Shown piece after piece: positions 11,087 to 22,522 of a stretch of DNA of 64,000 nucleotides; positions within the stretch are counted from its first letter, which is position 1; each line of letters begins with the position of its first letter. Made by a program: the position numbers and the translations under genes. The DNA is taken from positions 3,823,054 to 3,887,053 of the forward strand of contig CAMTDV010000002.1 of NCBI GenBank assembly GCA_947069175.1. The letters are read 5' to 3'. The notes below the pieces were generated by a model that did no database searches, was not told the DNA's origin, and worked only from the letters and a program-made list of their open reading frames with translations. Source of the stretch: Scalesia atractyloides (lineage: Eukaryota > Streptophyta > Magnoliopsida > Asterales > Asteraceae).

Positions 11087-12180
11087 CAAAGAACACAAAC
11101 TAAATACCTGGAAGAGTTGTTGTGCAAGGCCAATAGCCATGAGTCCTGCACTGCAACCCATCCCAACAAGATTGCAGCTAAGGATACAATCTTTAAACTA
11201 TATTTGTTCACAATCATGCTAGAAAGAGATGGCATAGTGTTATAAATACAACAATTCACAATCAATATCCCAATGTCCTCGATCTTACACCTGTTTTCGC
11301 TAGCAACATGTCGATGGACCCAAAAACCGACATCTCCATCTCCCTTCTTGATTCATCAATGCATGGGTTCGCAACTTGTTTCAGATAAACCTCTGATAAA
11401 TAGGTCGAGTCGCCTATTCCTGACTTTCCAAACACCTTCTTGATAAACTCCATTATATTTTCTGAGAAATATCCACTGTGTTGGGCTTTGTTGATCATCC
11501 ACTCTCGTGTGCGCTTTTGAGTGTCTGGAGGCTTGTAACATGCAAAGTCTACCAAGTAAACTCTAGTTGAAGTTGTTTTGATCATGTAGAAGCCTGATAG
11601 AAGAAGACATATGATCAGTATGATTGATAACATAAGTTTTGCTTCGAAATCGAAGATGGAATATGCATTGTATAGTTCTGGGAGATTGTTCAAAGTGAAG
11701 TTGATGATGGGCATTATGTTTAAAACCGCGATGCGTTTACTGATGAAACGATGATATCGATCTTGATGGTGTATGTGAGTTTCATGGTACTTATAGTGAG
11801 TAGTGTTTGTAGCAATGTTATTTGTTTTCATTGTGATAGTGATGCATATACAATATTATATCTCTATGTTATTCTCATGCATTATTGCATACACCTTAAA
11901 GAAAAGGAACATGTCATACAGTACACATTTGACATCAACATACTGCCCAACAACCTAACATGTTTTCTTGGTTAGTTACCCAAACTGTGTAACCCATCTA
12001 TTTGTCATATATGTAAGAAAATATATACATCTTAGCTAGGAAGGTTGCTAGTATCATTTGTCATTGCATGCATGCATATTTGTGATCATTGTAGCACATG
12101 AAGAAACACCAATTTCTTTTATAGTCATGTTGACCATATTTTTTTTCCAATATAGACATGGAAATTTAACATTCAGCAAG

Positions 12181-12344
12181 AGTGACGGATACAGAAATTT
12201 GTTCCACCAGATTTCTTCTGATAGATTCTCACTAATTCTTACTCATATTTTCTAAATCATACAAGGTTTTCACTAAAGTTTTCCATTTTTTTTCCAAACC
12301 AAGAGGGTTTCGAGAACCCCAAAACACCACTAGATCCGCCCCTG
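12181..12344 (+). mobile_element. MITE, family B, copy 2
   Basis: About 164 bp: starts AGTGACGGATACAGAAA, ends CACTAGATCCGCCCCTG. Flanks TTCAGCAAG (12172-12180) and TTCACCAAA (12345-12353) match 7 of 9. Interior words GATTCTCACTAA and AAATCATACAAGG are shared with copy 1 at 2600. Confidence 0.75.
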
Positions 12345-12353
12345 TTCACCAAA

Positions 12354-13249
12354 GTAGTTAGCCTCATTTTCACCAATTAGAAGTTGACATATCAGCTCTG
12401 TCGACTAAGACGACTAGGATTTAACCTACAACTTTTGTGAGGCGGTTGAGATGGCTAAGCATGCGCTTTTCGAAGCTTAGCCCTCACATTTTGTTGTCGA
12501 CTAATCTTAGCATGTGCTTTTTGGTGATGGCTAAATTTCCATGTCTATAATGTAAAAAAGTTTGGTTAACATGACTATTTAACTAATTTTCCTAATACAC
12601 TACTATACTATGAAGATAGGTAGTTTACTAATTCTAGTGGTGGACCTATGATCTTTTCGGGTATCATTATTCGAACATGTATGATGAATCGGTGTCACTT
12701 GAGGTCAGAAATGCATACTACACATAAAAAACGAGGTTTAGATACTTTATAACACAAAAAAAATCGGTCTCACGTGACATCGGATCCTTGTTTGTAGGTC
12801 TACCAGTGGTGTGTCACTTAATTTGTGTGTGGTTAATTATGACAAATAAAAAAAGGGTTATGAACACATTGGTCTTTCTCATATCTATTTATTGTGGTTT
12901 ACTTGCTTATCATAGACATGACAATATGAGTTAGATACATGTGAGATTGTATGACGAGGTTATGCAAACTGATTTCCATTTTCATACCATTAATATGTGA
13001 TCATTAAAATCTTTAAACAAATAGATGGAATGAACTTGTGATTCTCCATGTGCAAATGTTGATTTTGGTTTTACAGCTATGAGATAATGTAGGGAAGGTG
13101 ATCACCTATGGGCTGATATTATATGTTCTTGACATTGTGTTTTATAGAAAAATATTAAGTCACTGGGCCCGGTCCAGTAAGTTGTTAGGTCATGGGCCTA
13201 TAATTCTTTAATAGGGGTTCATTTGTGTATGGTGAAATTGATATATATA
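12354..13249. other. Gene-free stretch
   Basis: No gene supported. AT-rich sequence; nothing distinctive beyond short unconvincing open frames. Confidence 0.45.
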
Positions 13250-13257
13250 CTCGTGAG

Positions 13258-16200
13258 TAGGGATGGGCATAAAAACCGGTTCCGAACCCGAACCGGTAGA
13301 ACCGAACTGGAACCGGTTCCAGTTCCTACCCGACATTAAGTAGAACCGGTTTCGGGTTCAAAATACCCGTTGGTTCCAACCCGGTTCCTACCCGTACCCG
13401 GTTCCTACGTGGAACCGGTTCCTGACCGTTATAATATTACTGTTGGAACCGGTTATAGCCGTTAAAAATGTTACCGTTGAAACCGGTTATAGCCGTTAAA
13501 AATGTTACCGTTGGAACCAGTTCCTGACCGTTGGAACCGATTCTATATATATTGTTTAGAATCTATTGTTTAGCACACAATTTCTCATATCTATTCTTCT
13601 TGTTACATTTCTTTCTTGTTCTTTTTCACATTCTAATCAACAAATGGCCTCAAAGAGTTCTAAAAACGCAAATTCTCAATCCGTTAACAATGTTCCTCAA
13701 GATCAATCGGTTCCATATGTGGTTGGAACATTGTCTCATAATCGCAGTTAGGAAGTTTGGAGCAATTGGGAGTTGGTCGAGATGAGTGACGGCTCGCAAA
13801 AAGCTCAATGTAAACATTGTGGATCGTTATTAGCCAAGGAATCAAACTCAACGTTAACGAAGCATATTAATAAGTATTGCAAAGTTTTAAAGGAAATGAC
13901 ATCCGGTCAAGTTCCACTATCCAAAGATGGTACCATTTTTCGTTATGAGCAAAAATTAGCTCGCGATCGGATGGCAAAGTTGGTGATACAAAAAGCGTTG
14001 CCGTTTGGACACTTCGACGACCCCGATCTTACAAATCTTATTCGGGAGACGCTACAACCTCGCTATAAACATGTAAGTCCTCGCACTTTAAAACGTCTTT
14101 TTTTAAGTTTATGGGAAAATGCAAAAAAAGATTTAATTGTTTTTTTTAAGAATTTAAAAACTAGTGTAAACCTAACTAGTGATGTGTGGTCGACTCCACA
14201 TGGTTTACCGGAATCGTACATATGTGTCACCGCTCATTGGGTTGATCCCGATACATGGCAAATGATGAAGCGTACGATTGCGTTTGACGAGTTTCCTTCT
14301 CCTCATATGGGAGAAAATATTTATAAAATTATAAATGGCACAATAATTAAATATGGTTTAGAAGATAAAATTTTTTCAATATCCTTTGATAACGCTTCAA
14401 ACAACACAACGGCGATTGAAAAATTAAAGTTGAAGTACAAACCAATACTTGATGGTGTTTTTTTCACACACGATGTGTTGCACATATTATTAACTTAGTA
14501 GTGCAAACCGGTTTAAAAGATCAATTTGTATCGGATTTTATTATAGCATTTAGAGCTATGCTCCAAGATGTTTTCAAAAGTGGAAAAGAAAGATATCAAG
14601 ATTATAAAAAACTTTGTAAAGATGTCAACCAAAAAATTATTGGACCGAATTGGGATATACCGACTCGTTGGAATTCAACTTGTCATATGTTTTAAATGGC
14701 TATAAAGCAAATGGGCACTTTAAAATCTTTTCATACAACTTTAAGTGATGAGTACCTTGTCGTCCCCTTTCCCGACACGGCTTGGGAAAATATTAATAAC
14801 CTAAGTACTTTTTTACAAGTTTTAAAACTACAACGACTTTGATTTCCGGTGTTTATTATCCTACTAGTTCTAAAGTTGTTGACTAATTGTATTTGATAAC
14901 AACTAATTTTAAAAAGTTTGAAAATTCTAGTGACATGTTAAGGAATATGACGAGACCAATGATTCAAAAATTTTTAAAATATTTTTTAGAATTACCACCC
15001 GTTTTTCTATGTGCCGCTGCTTTAAATCCAGCTTTAAACGTACCGGGTGTTGAAGCTTTAATTGATGAAATTTATGACAAGTTGGATATGCATGAGGAGG
15101 ATCCAACTTTAAAAGCAAAAACAAAAAAAATATTCAATGAGTGTATGGCCAAACTTTATGATCATTATTTAAAAAAATATGGTGAAAAAAATCATACAAA
15201 TTTGTTTGAGTCTCGGTCCACGGCCTCTAACGATGAAACAAGCGGGGATCCACTTATAACCATGTTGAATGTCGTTAGAGACGAGACCGCTAGACAACAA
15301 AGGGGTAGTGAACCAACAAGTGAACTTGGGAGATATAAAAAAAATCAGTATTCGCTTACTATGACCACCGAGGAGTATAAGAAATTTGATGTTTTGGCAT
15401 GGTGGAAATCGAAAGAATCCGAATACCCAATTCTAGCCACCATGGCTCGTGATATACTAACGGTCCAAGCTTCCACGGTAGCTTCGGAAAGTATGTTTCC
15501 TCTTAGTGGCAGGGTTTTGTCAATTAGAAAAACAAGACTAACTCCGGAATCGCTAGAGATGTCAATATGCTTAAAGGACCATTTGGATGCCGTTGATCGT
15601 GTTCAACATAAAACTAGTCTAGAAGATGAAGTTGAGTTAGAGCATAAAATTGTTGACGAAGAGGAGGACGAAGAAGTGGAGACTAACGATTCGGACGACG
15701 ATTGTACCGAGGTACCCGCACCTAAGAGAAACTCGTTGGAAAGTGTTGCACCTGCCGCTAGTAAACGATCAAAGAAATAAAATCTTACTAGAACCGGTTC
15801 TGAGTAACTTTTTATTTTTTTTTGTAACCGGTTAATTTTTTTTATATATTGTAACCGATTAATTTTTTTTTTAATTTTAACCGATTATTGTGACTATTTT
15901 TATTTATCAATGTAACTAATAATAAAAATCAAACATAACAAATACAATAGAAAGAAAAATTACACAAACTTTATTAAAACACCAACGATAACATTTATCA
16001 GGAACCGGTAAGTAGAAAGGGGTTTATATACAAAAAAATGATTTTTTAATCAGGAACCGGTTCCACCGGTAACATTTTATCAGGAACCAGCTCTGAACAG
16101 TAAAAGTCAGGTTTTTACTGTTCAGAACCGGTTCTGAACAGTAAAAGTCAGCTTTTTACTGTCAGGAACCGGTTCTGAACACTATCAGGAACCGGCTCCG

Positions 16201-16401
16201 CACCATACCCAGTTCCACACCATACCCGGTTCCATAATACCCGTACCCGGTTCTACACGGTTCCATATTCTTGGGTGTGAACCCGGGTAGGAATCAGACC
16301 CGGTTCCACACCATACCCGGTTCCAATGACATCCAAGCAGAACCGGTTCCGGGTTGGAACCGGTTCCGGGTAATAATAAAACCCGATTATGCCCATCTCT
16401 A
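13258..16401 (+). mobile_element. Complete hAT transposon (3.14 kb)
   Basis: Both ends are present: TAGGGATGGGCATAA at the left and the reverse complement of TAGAGATGGGCATAA at the right. CTCGTGAG (13250-13257) and CTCATGAG (16402-16409) give an 8-bp duplication with one mismatch, as hAT elements make. Subterminal regions (13270-13540 and 15980-16370) are crowded with GGAACCGGTTCC variants, likely transposase binding sites. The internal gene is the broken transposase at 13644-15780. Confidence 0.9.
13644..15780 (+). pseudogene. hAT transposase (BED finger, RNase-H fold, hAT dimerisation domain), inactivated
   Basis: No introns needed. In order: Ser/Asn-rich start; BED zinc finger (EVWSNWELVEM, CKHCGS, HINKYC); RNase-H-like region (TSDVWSTPHG, SISFDNASNNT); and the C-terminal hAT dimerisation domain (FDVLAWWKSKESEYP, ASTVASESMFPLSGRVLS), then an acidic tail. 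Lesions: TAG at 13749-13751 just before the BED domain, a frameshift near 14480, TAA at 14693-14695, a frameshift near 14837, and TAA near 14883. The 3' block 14887-15780 is open for 297 codons. Closely related to the fragment at 1-503. No active transposase is possible from this copy, but its termini could still be mobilised by a relative. Confidence 0.88.
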
Positions 16402-16409
16402 CTCATGAG

Positions 16410-17319
16410 TTGGGGATGGTTTCTCAATTCTTTGTATTTTGTACTTGTTAAATATATTAATGTGTGATTGTGTGCATATTAAGTTGTTTTAGGTGGTCCC
16501 AAAATCAGCAAAGTTGCTTCAACAACCTTGTGAAGTCGAGGTGACAATATGATCGGGTTAGAGGTTGTGTAACGGGTCATGTCGTAATACGTTTCGAAGT
16601 GGAGCGTGCTCTAATACTTAAATGGTGGTATTTACTTACACTTTTTTTCCTATTTTTTACAACCCTTTATTGTAAGCATTGAAAATTAGGGTGACAATTT
16701 TTAACACGAAATCTAATTTAAATATGATCAGGTTTTAGGTTGACCCATCTAATTCATTTGACAAACATGCCATGTTTGGCTCGTTAAGATAAACGGGTTA
16801 CACATATCATACTTGTGTTAGCATGGTTTTATTTGTGGTTGGACTGGTATTGATGTTTTGACACGTATAAATACATGAGGTCATATACCGGTTCATCCGT
16901 TTAAGTATGTCAATTTGACATGATTCTCAACGCTATTAACAATAAATCTTGTGTAACTTTCAACCCTAACTTTACATGGTGTTCTTGTGATCGCAACTAG
17001 TTTAAAAAATCATAAATTTTAGTGAAATCATTGTAATTATAATTGCAAGTCCAATCAAACATCTATTTTGTAGCAATCATTGTAATCGTAAATTGTAAGT
17101 CCAATTAAAACATCTGTGCTTGAGCTTAGTGGATTGTTTCATGGGCTTCACGAAAAATATCATTTTCAAGGCCCATCTAATCATTTTTTTGAACAGTGAA
17201 TTTCTTTTAATATCTGTCGTATGTGGAACTTGAACTCAACTCCACTCTCAAACCCAGGTGCTTAAAGGCTTTAACTTTGCCAATGGATCATCACCTTATT
17301 GATATCTAATCATTTAAGC
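16410..17319. other. Gene-free stretch
   Basis: No gene supported. AT-rich sequence with short pieces of repeats containing GGGTCA/ACGGGT words like those elsewhere in introns of this window. Confidence 0.4.
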
Positions 17320-17790
17320 TCACCCCTAAATGCGTGTCACCCTCGGTCACTTCAAAAATACCCTCTTCAATGGTTAGCAAAGACACATCAAAACTACCAC
17401 CACCCAAATAAAAAATCAACACATTCTTATCGCCAACACTCGACGCTTTCTTATCCAACCCGTAATAGCACCGCAGTCAGCTCTTTGATGATTTGCATTA
17501 CATTGAGCCCCGAAATAACACCGGCATCCTTGGTGGCTTGACGCTGAGAGTCGTTGAAGTATGCAGGAACAGTGACCACAACATTTTTTACTGTGGTTCC
17601 AAGAAAAGCTTATCTTAATTAAAACCATTGAAGAGATTTCTTCAGCAGAAAACTGTTTTCTTCACCTTTATATGAGATCACAATCATCGGTTTGTCTCCG
17701 GCTCCAGGGACTACTTTGAACGGCCAATGCTTCATGTCGCTCTGCACTGACGGATCGAAAAATCTCCTTCCGATTAACCGCTTAGCATCT
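17320..17790 (-). pseudogene. HSC70/HSP70 exon 2 fragment
   Basis: Read on the minus strand, the sequence begins with an intron-like tract ending TTTTGTAG at 17791 and then encodes AKRLIGRRFF, a WPFKVVPGAGDKPMIV stretch, VVTVPAYFNDSQRQATKDAGV and SGLNVMQII. These are the ATPase-domain landmarks of cytosolic Hsp70. It stays recognisable to about 17320 (DVSLLTIEEGIFEV), then ends. Several frameshifts (near 17625 and 17470) and a stop break it, and the phosphate-binding loop reads YLGGGSFDV. The N-terminal exon and the substrate-binding domain are missing. Because an intron acceptor is kept at the position where plant HSC70 genes have their intron, this is a DNA-level copy and not a processed mRNA insertion. 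Confidence 0.8.
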
Positions 17791-18079
17791 ACAAAATAAT
17801 TATAAAAAACATCCGGTTAGACATGCAGATATTAAAAAAAAAAACAATCTGGATGATTCATTAAGGATCTTACAAGTTAATAACAAGTTTTAAAGTCATC
17901 ATAAATGTATTATTCTCCACTAGATTGAAGTGAAACCAGTTCGATTCGTAAACCGGCCCGTTCGTGTACTTTGTAATATTTTTTAAGATAAAAAATACAT
18001 AAAATTCAACTTTTATTAGTTTTTGAAACAACAAGAAAATAGAAAAATGTAATACAAAAAGCATAACTCTAGAAATTAC

Positions 18080-18300
18080 AATTATTAATGCAAAAACATA
18101 ATTTTGATTTTAGTGTTCATTATTCGCACAAACTATTGTTTGTGTCAATCAATTTATCGTATGCGAGTTCATCGTCAGATATGGGATCACATAGTCCCTT
18201 TTGCCCCTTTTCATCGTGCATACATTCTTCCACGCATCTTCGAGAGTTGTTCAGTGTTGTACACGATCCATGGCGTCCAAGTGATCTTTTAAACAAAGAT
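18080..18300 (-). pseudogene. hAT transposase C-terminal remnant
   Basis: The minus strand encodes LKDHLDAMDRVQH followed by TTLEDA and SDDELAYDKLID in neighbouring frames, matching the tail after the dimerisation domain of the hAT transposase at 15580-15640 (LKDHLDAVDRVQHKTSLED). Frameshifts and a stop follow the QH. Downstream (17930-17970) are GGGCCGG/GAACTGG motifs like hAT subterminal repeats. Only the last piece of the element survives. Confidence 0.65.
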
Positions 18301-18458
18301 TTAAGAATGTTTCTTAAATGTTTACATTTATGTTAATATATTAAACTTTTAGTAATTAATATTGTTTACATAAATCTAACCTTTTAATATATATTATGTT
18401 TCTCCAAAGTTTTTATTAAAATATATAATTTTTATGTTATAATTTGTTAGAATTCGGC

Positions 18459-19472
18459 TCATGTACAAGAGAAAACTCTTGTACAAAGAGACAAGGTATT
18501 CTGGTCATTTCTCACTTAAACTCCTCCTCTCTTGATTTTTAAACGATTGTAACTTTTTTATACATTAATATTTTTCTGAAAAATTACACCGTATTAACAA
18601 ACATTTCATTCCATTTAATTCGAGCAACTTATTACTATAGTATTTTCTTAAAAAATTACAGGATTTTGAATACGCATTACGTGAGTTTGAGTACCAAGCA
18701 TATGACTATGTGATTTCATTATAGTATCTGAAAGCACAATAAATGATTACGTATCAATAGTTGACTATGTATTATTACGTGACTACATGATTTTGAAATA
18801 CCCATTTCGTGATTACTTGATTTCATTATAGTATTTCATGTGCACCCAGACTGAGTGACGTAAAAATAAAAACATGTAATACAAAATATTTCAAACCTAA
18901 TCACGTATTAAGGATAAATTATATACAAAACATTTTCCAAATCAACTTATAATAACCACATAATACCGTATATTAGAGATTTAATCACGTAATAAAACAT
19001 AAGCAATCATGTTTTTATTATTGAGTGTGTAATCACGTAATAAGCATAATTATAATAACATCAATTATAACAAATCATATTGAATATGTAATCACGTAAT
19101 GGATGTATACTAAATGTGTTATCATGTAATGGTTTATGTTGAATGTGTAATCACGTAGTAGATATTCAAAAATCATGTAGTCTTATGCTAAGTATTCAAA
19201 ATCACGTAATGGGCTAATGAGTATTCAAAATCCTGTAAGTTCTTTAAGAAAACTACAGGAATAGGCTGCTCAAATTAAAGAGAATGAAATGCTCGTTAAC
19301 ACGGTGTTATTTAAAAAAATATATTAACGTATGAAAAAAGTTATAACTGTTTGAAAATCAAGGGGGAAAGTTGTTTCATGTGAGAAATAATTACCCTTAC
19401 TATCAATGACACTTATCCTTCTCTCTATCTCGCGTATACTTCGTACGCAAATATCCTCTTGTACGTGATCCA
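18459..19472. mobile_element. Foldback-type element rich in ATCACGTAAT motifs
   Basis: About 1 kb with related outer ends in inverted orientation: CATGTACAAGAG at 18460 and CTCTTGTACGTG near 19455. Further in, the two sides match over about 200 bp as diverged reverse complements (TTTCTCAC, CTTGATTTT, AACACGGTGT / ACACCGTATT, ATTTCATTC). The centre (18670-19220) repeats the palindromic word ATCACGTAAT/ATTACGTGAT about ten times. The left end has a perfect 10-bp stem with a 4-base loop (18462-18485). No coding capacity. Superfamily uncertain. Confidence 0.6.
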
Positions 19473-20910
19473 TGTCATACCTCGACCCGCAACGGAATAG
19501 GTGATCAGGGCATGATTTGGTTGATCCAAATCTTATGACTTGCTATTACGTGTTTTAAATAATCATTAATTAATATTGAATGTTTCACACTACAAATAAT
19601 CCAAATAAACAATTACATATATATAAGACATTGTTCATAAGAATAAAACTTCATTAATTCGTTTCTTGTTAACTAAGACTCATCCTATGTCCAATCTTCT
19701 CCTCATGCTTGTTCATCAGTATCATGTGTAAAATTAGTTTTTGGGTTAACAAAGGTTGGTGAGTGAACCTCATTGTTATTAGAAAAATAACATACCTAGT
19801 TTGTGTATTGAGAAAACGTGCGTTAACCAATGTAAGTAAATATGTTGTATATCATATGTCAAACCTCATAACACAACCTCAAACAATAAACAAATCAACC
19901 GTAATGATTCAAATGAATGTGTGTATGTTGCACGGTATTTTGATGTGCTACAAGGTCTAAGCTCAATCAAACAGAGCTGACCTCGTTTGGTTGGCAACGT
20001 AAAGTTTCGCTCATAGGTAATGGAGAACAGACGAGCCTATGATGATGAAATGTCTGAAATGAATGATATGCACCGAGTGATAAACAAACAACCAACCCAT
20101 AACACATATACTTCACATAATGGTAATTGCACATATTTGAATTTGTAAAATGTAATAAAGATATACGACACATGATACACCTAAAAAACATGCAATAAAA
20201 AGGGGGAGTTGTAAGATTCACTTACAGGTTGCGTTACGCAATTCCTTGGAATAAACATACGAAGAAAGAGGAAACTTCAGACAACAAGAGTTATCCTAAA
20301 ACAATCAAACACGAAGCACTAAAAATGTGTACCAAACACAACTATTTAGATTCATTAATTACTTGAGTTTATTTATTCACATGGTACTTCTTATGTCATC
20401 ATGGTATCCTAGATCCCGAGAGATCCGGGTGAGATAAAGGATCGTCACCTCTTGAAAAGTTAGGAGCTGTCCTGACAATAAACCGTTACGAATTAGAAAT
20501 TACTTAAGGTACAAACTTTCACAAACATGTTTTGGCAAAATTAATAAATTGAAACTTGTTTAAATACTGTGACATATTTGTTCTAGAAAAAAAAACAACA
20601 AATAAAAGTAACTCTTATTTTTCATAAGAACTATTGACATAAATTCTAAAGTTTATAGATTTGGCTTTAACAAAACATCTCGTTTTATTTACTTTTCAAA
20701 TTTTAAAATCATGTGAAAGGTTCGCTATGCGGATTTATGTTGGGTATAAATACAAGTTTTAACCGACACTCCCACATTTGGAAGTTATGCCACATGAGTG
20801 AAATAGATTTAGGAAGGTGAAATCGTGAGTATTTAGGGATGATTTGGATGTACCGGAATATCCGAAAGAAGCCGGGTCGCGAAAACGCTATGGCGCATGG
20901 ATGGGTTGGC

Positions 20911-21063
20911 AGGGACGGACCTACCCTATACGAAGGGGTAGCCTCCGCTACACCTTGGCGCTCCGGCGGTAGTGTAAATTATGGAAAAATTTGACCTTTT
21001 TTTATAAAACGTTACCCTTTTTTATAAAACGTTACCCGTAAGAATATTTTCTAGATTCGCCAC
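20911..21063 (+). mobile_element. MITE, family A, copy 3
   Basis: Starts AGGGACGGACCTACC, ends TCTAGATTCGCCAC. Flanks TGGGTTGGC (20902-20910) and TGGGTTAGG (21064-21072) agree at 7 of 9. Interior words GGGGTAGCCTCCGC and GGCGGTAGTGTAAATT are shared with the other copies. The TTTTTTATAAAACGTTACCC word is duplicated within this copy. Confidence 0.8.
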
Positions 21064-21369
21064 TGGGTTAGGTTGGGCTGGGCTGGATTCAAAACTCACC
21101 CTGGGGTTTGCGAGATGATACCATTCGAGCCCATCTTTATTGACAGGAACTTGTAGTTTAATACTTAAGTAAAATGATTAGATTTAGATCTTTTGTGGAA
21201 ATTTTATAGAATCCTTTTATATTTAGAAAACTCTCATAATTTTAGAATAATGAAAGGGTTATAGTTATTATTTGTAATTATAAGTATTTGTACAAGAAAT
21301 AGGGTTTTAATAAAATATCTAATCTTTTATAAAAAGAAAAGAACTTTTTTTTTTCAATATCAAACTATG

Positions 21370-21370
21370 A

Positions 21371-21404
<34 letters not shown>

Positions 21405-21422
21405 ATGTATGTATGTATATGA
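21370..21422. repeat. Compound TA / GT / GTAT microsatellite
   Basis: About 12 TA units followed by GT and then TATG units in direct succession. Confidence 0.9.
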
Positions 21423-22522
21423 AGATGAATAATGATACAAAATTGGAAATTTTGATGGATGTTACAATCCAACATCTAGTTTGTTATATCTTATAGGTAA
21501 TAGATAAATTATTTCAAAGATAACTAGACATTTTAATATTCTTCTTATTATAAATATTTAACATTCAATAATAAAACTCATATATTTTAAATGAATATAT
21601 AAAAAACATTAAAACAATGTTTTTTTGGTTAATCGTTTTTTTGTTTTCATAAAATGCAAAACCGAAACGTAACCGATAATTTCAGTTCATTTTTTTTTGT
21701 TTTTTTGCAATTTGTTTTTTTTTTGTTTTTTACTCACCCCTATTATGACATGCTTTTTTTTTTATCTACATCTATATATAAACTTTGTTCAAAACCAAGG
21801 TGTGAATGATCATGTACAAGTAATCGAAGGACGACATACATGCCATCAAAACAGTCTCATATATTTTTTTTAATTTATAAAGCAACGCTATCTACCTTTT
21901 TCACCATTATAATAATATAATATAATGCGTTATAAAATCACGGTTATGCCGTGCGACGTGTTTATATTTATCCATGTCTCTATAAAAGCTTTCTTTGAAT
22001 GAGTCAAATACAATTTATTTTTTTATCGTGATGAACCGGAATGATATCATACACAGAACATCGATACCGATATTCATTTTTATAGTTTTCTTAACATTAC
22101 AGTATTAATTTCACTGAAAACGAAGTTGCATTAACAATAGAGTATTATCTGGTGCCGGTTTCCTAGTTGTATCGTATCGTGACGAACCGAAATCATAATC
22201 TTTGATTTACAATCCCAGTTTACGATCCACATCTTGCGATTCAAATGCCGGTAGACGAAATCTGTCTGAAACGTTCACAATTTCTTCAAAACATTAGTCA
22301 AGCTTCACATCACATCAACACACTCTTCTCCTTTTTGTCATCTGAAATTCGAGTTTCTTATAAAAACACAATCTTTTCTACAACCCCATCATCATATTGA
22401 AAAATCCAGATCTTAGTTCACCCTTTTCGCAATCTTTTCTCCAAAATTAGGTTTCCAAGATCCATTTTCTTGATTTACTTTTATGGCATTTGCAAGATAA
22501 CGTGTTCATTCGGGTCGGGTCA

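Larger units (their letters stand above)
8100..11714 (-). pseudogene. 3-ketoacyl-CoA synthase, frame broken in exon 1
   Basis: KCS enzymes condense malonyl-CoA with acyl-CoA in the ER membrane, the first step of very-long-chain fatty acid elongation. Exon 1 is 11714-11108, exon 2 is 8810-8100, and the intron of 2.3 kb starts GT and ends CAG. Residues seen: one N-terminal membrane segment (LMLSIILIICLLLSGFYMI); VYLVDFACYKPP; the active-site Cys in GMGCSAGL; catalytic His in FLPHVGGKPVLDEL; catalytic Asn in RFGNTSSSSVWYELAY; and GSGFKCSSAVW near the end. Two 1-nt deletions break exon 1, near 11281 and near 11193. Allowing for both, the length is 439 residues, somewhat short for the family, mainly at the N-terminus. 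All catalytic residues survive, so either a recent pseudogene or assembly indels. Which KCS paralogue it is cannot be told. Confidence 0.85.
19473..22522. other. Intergenic, no gene
   Basis: AT-rich DNA holding a family A MITE (20911-21063) and a TA/TG/TATG microsatellite (21370-21422). Nothing else coding is supported. The last 300 bp lie upstream of the GBP-like gene and should hold its promoter and 5' UTR, but I see no certain TATA box. Confidence 0.5.

Noticed and set aside
16185..16427. 80-codon minus-strand frame rich in Gly/Pro/Arg/Trp
   Set aside because: Translation of the hAT subterminal GGAACCGGTTCC repeats.
18088..18336. 82-codon plus-strand frame
   Set aside because: Antisense of the hAT C-terminal remnant.
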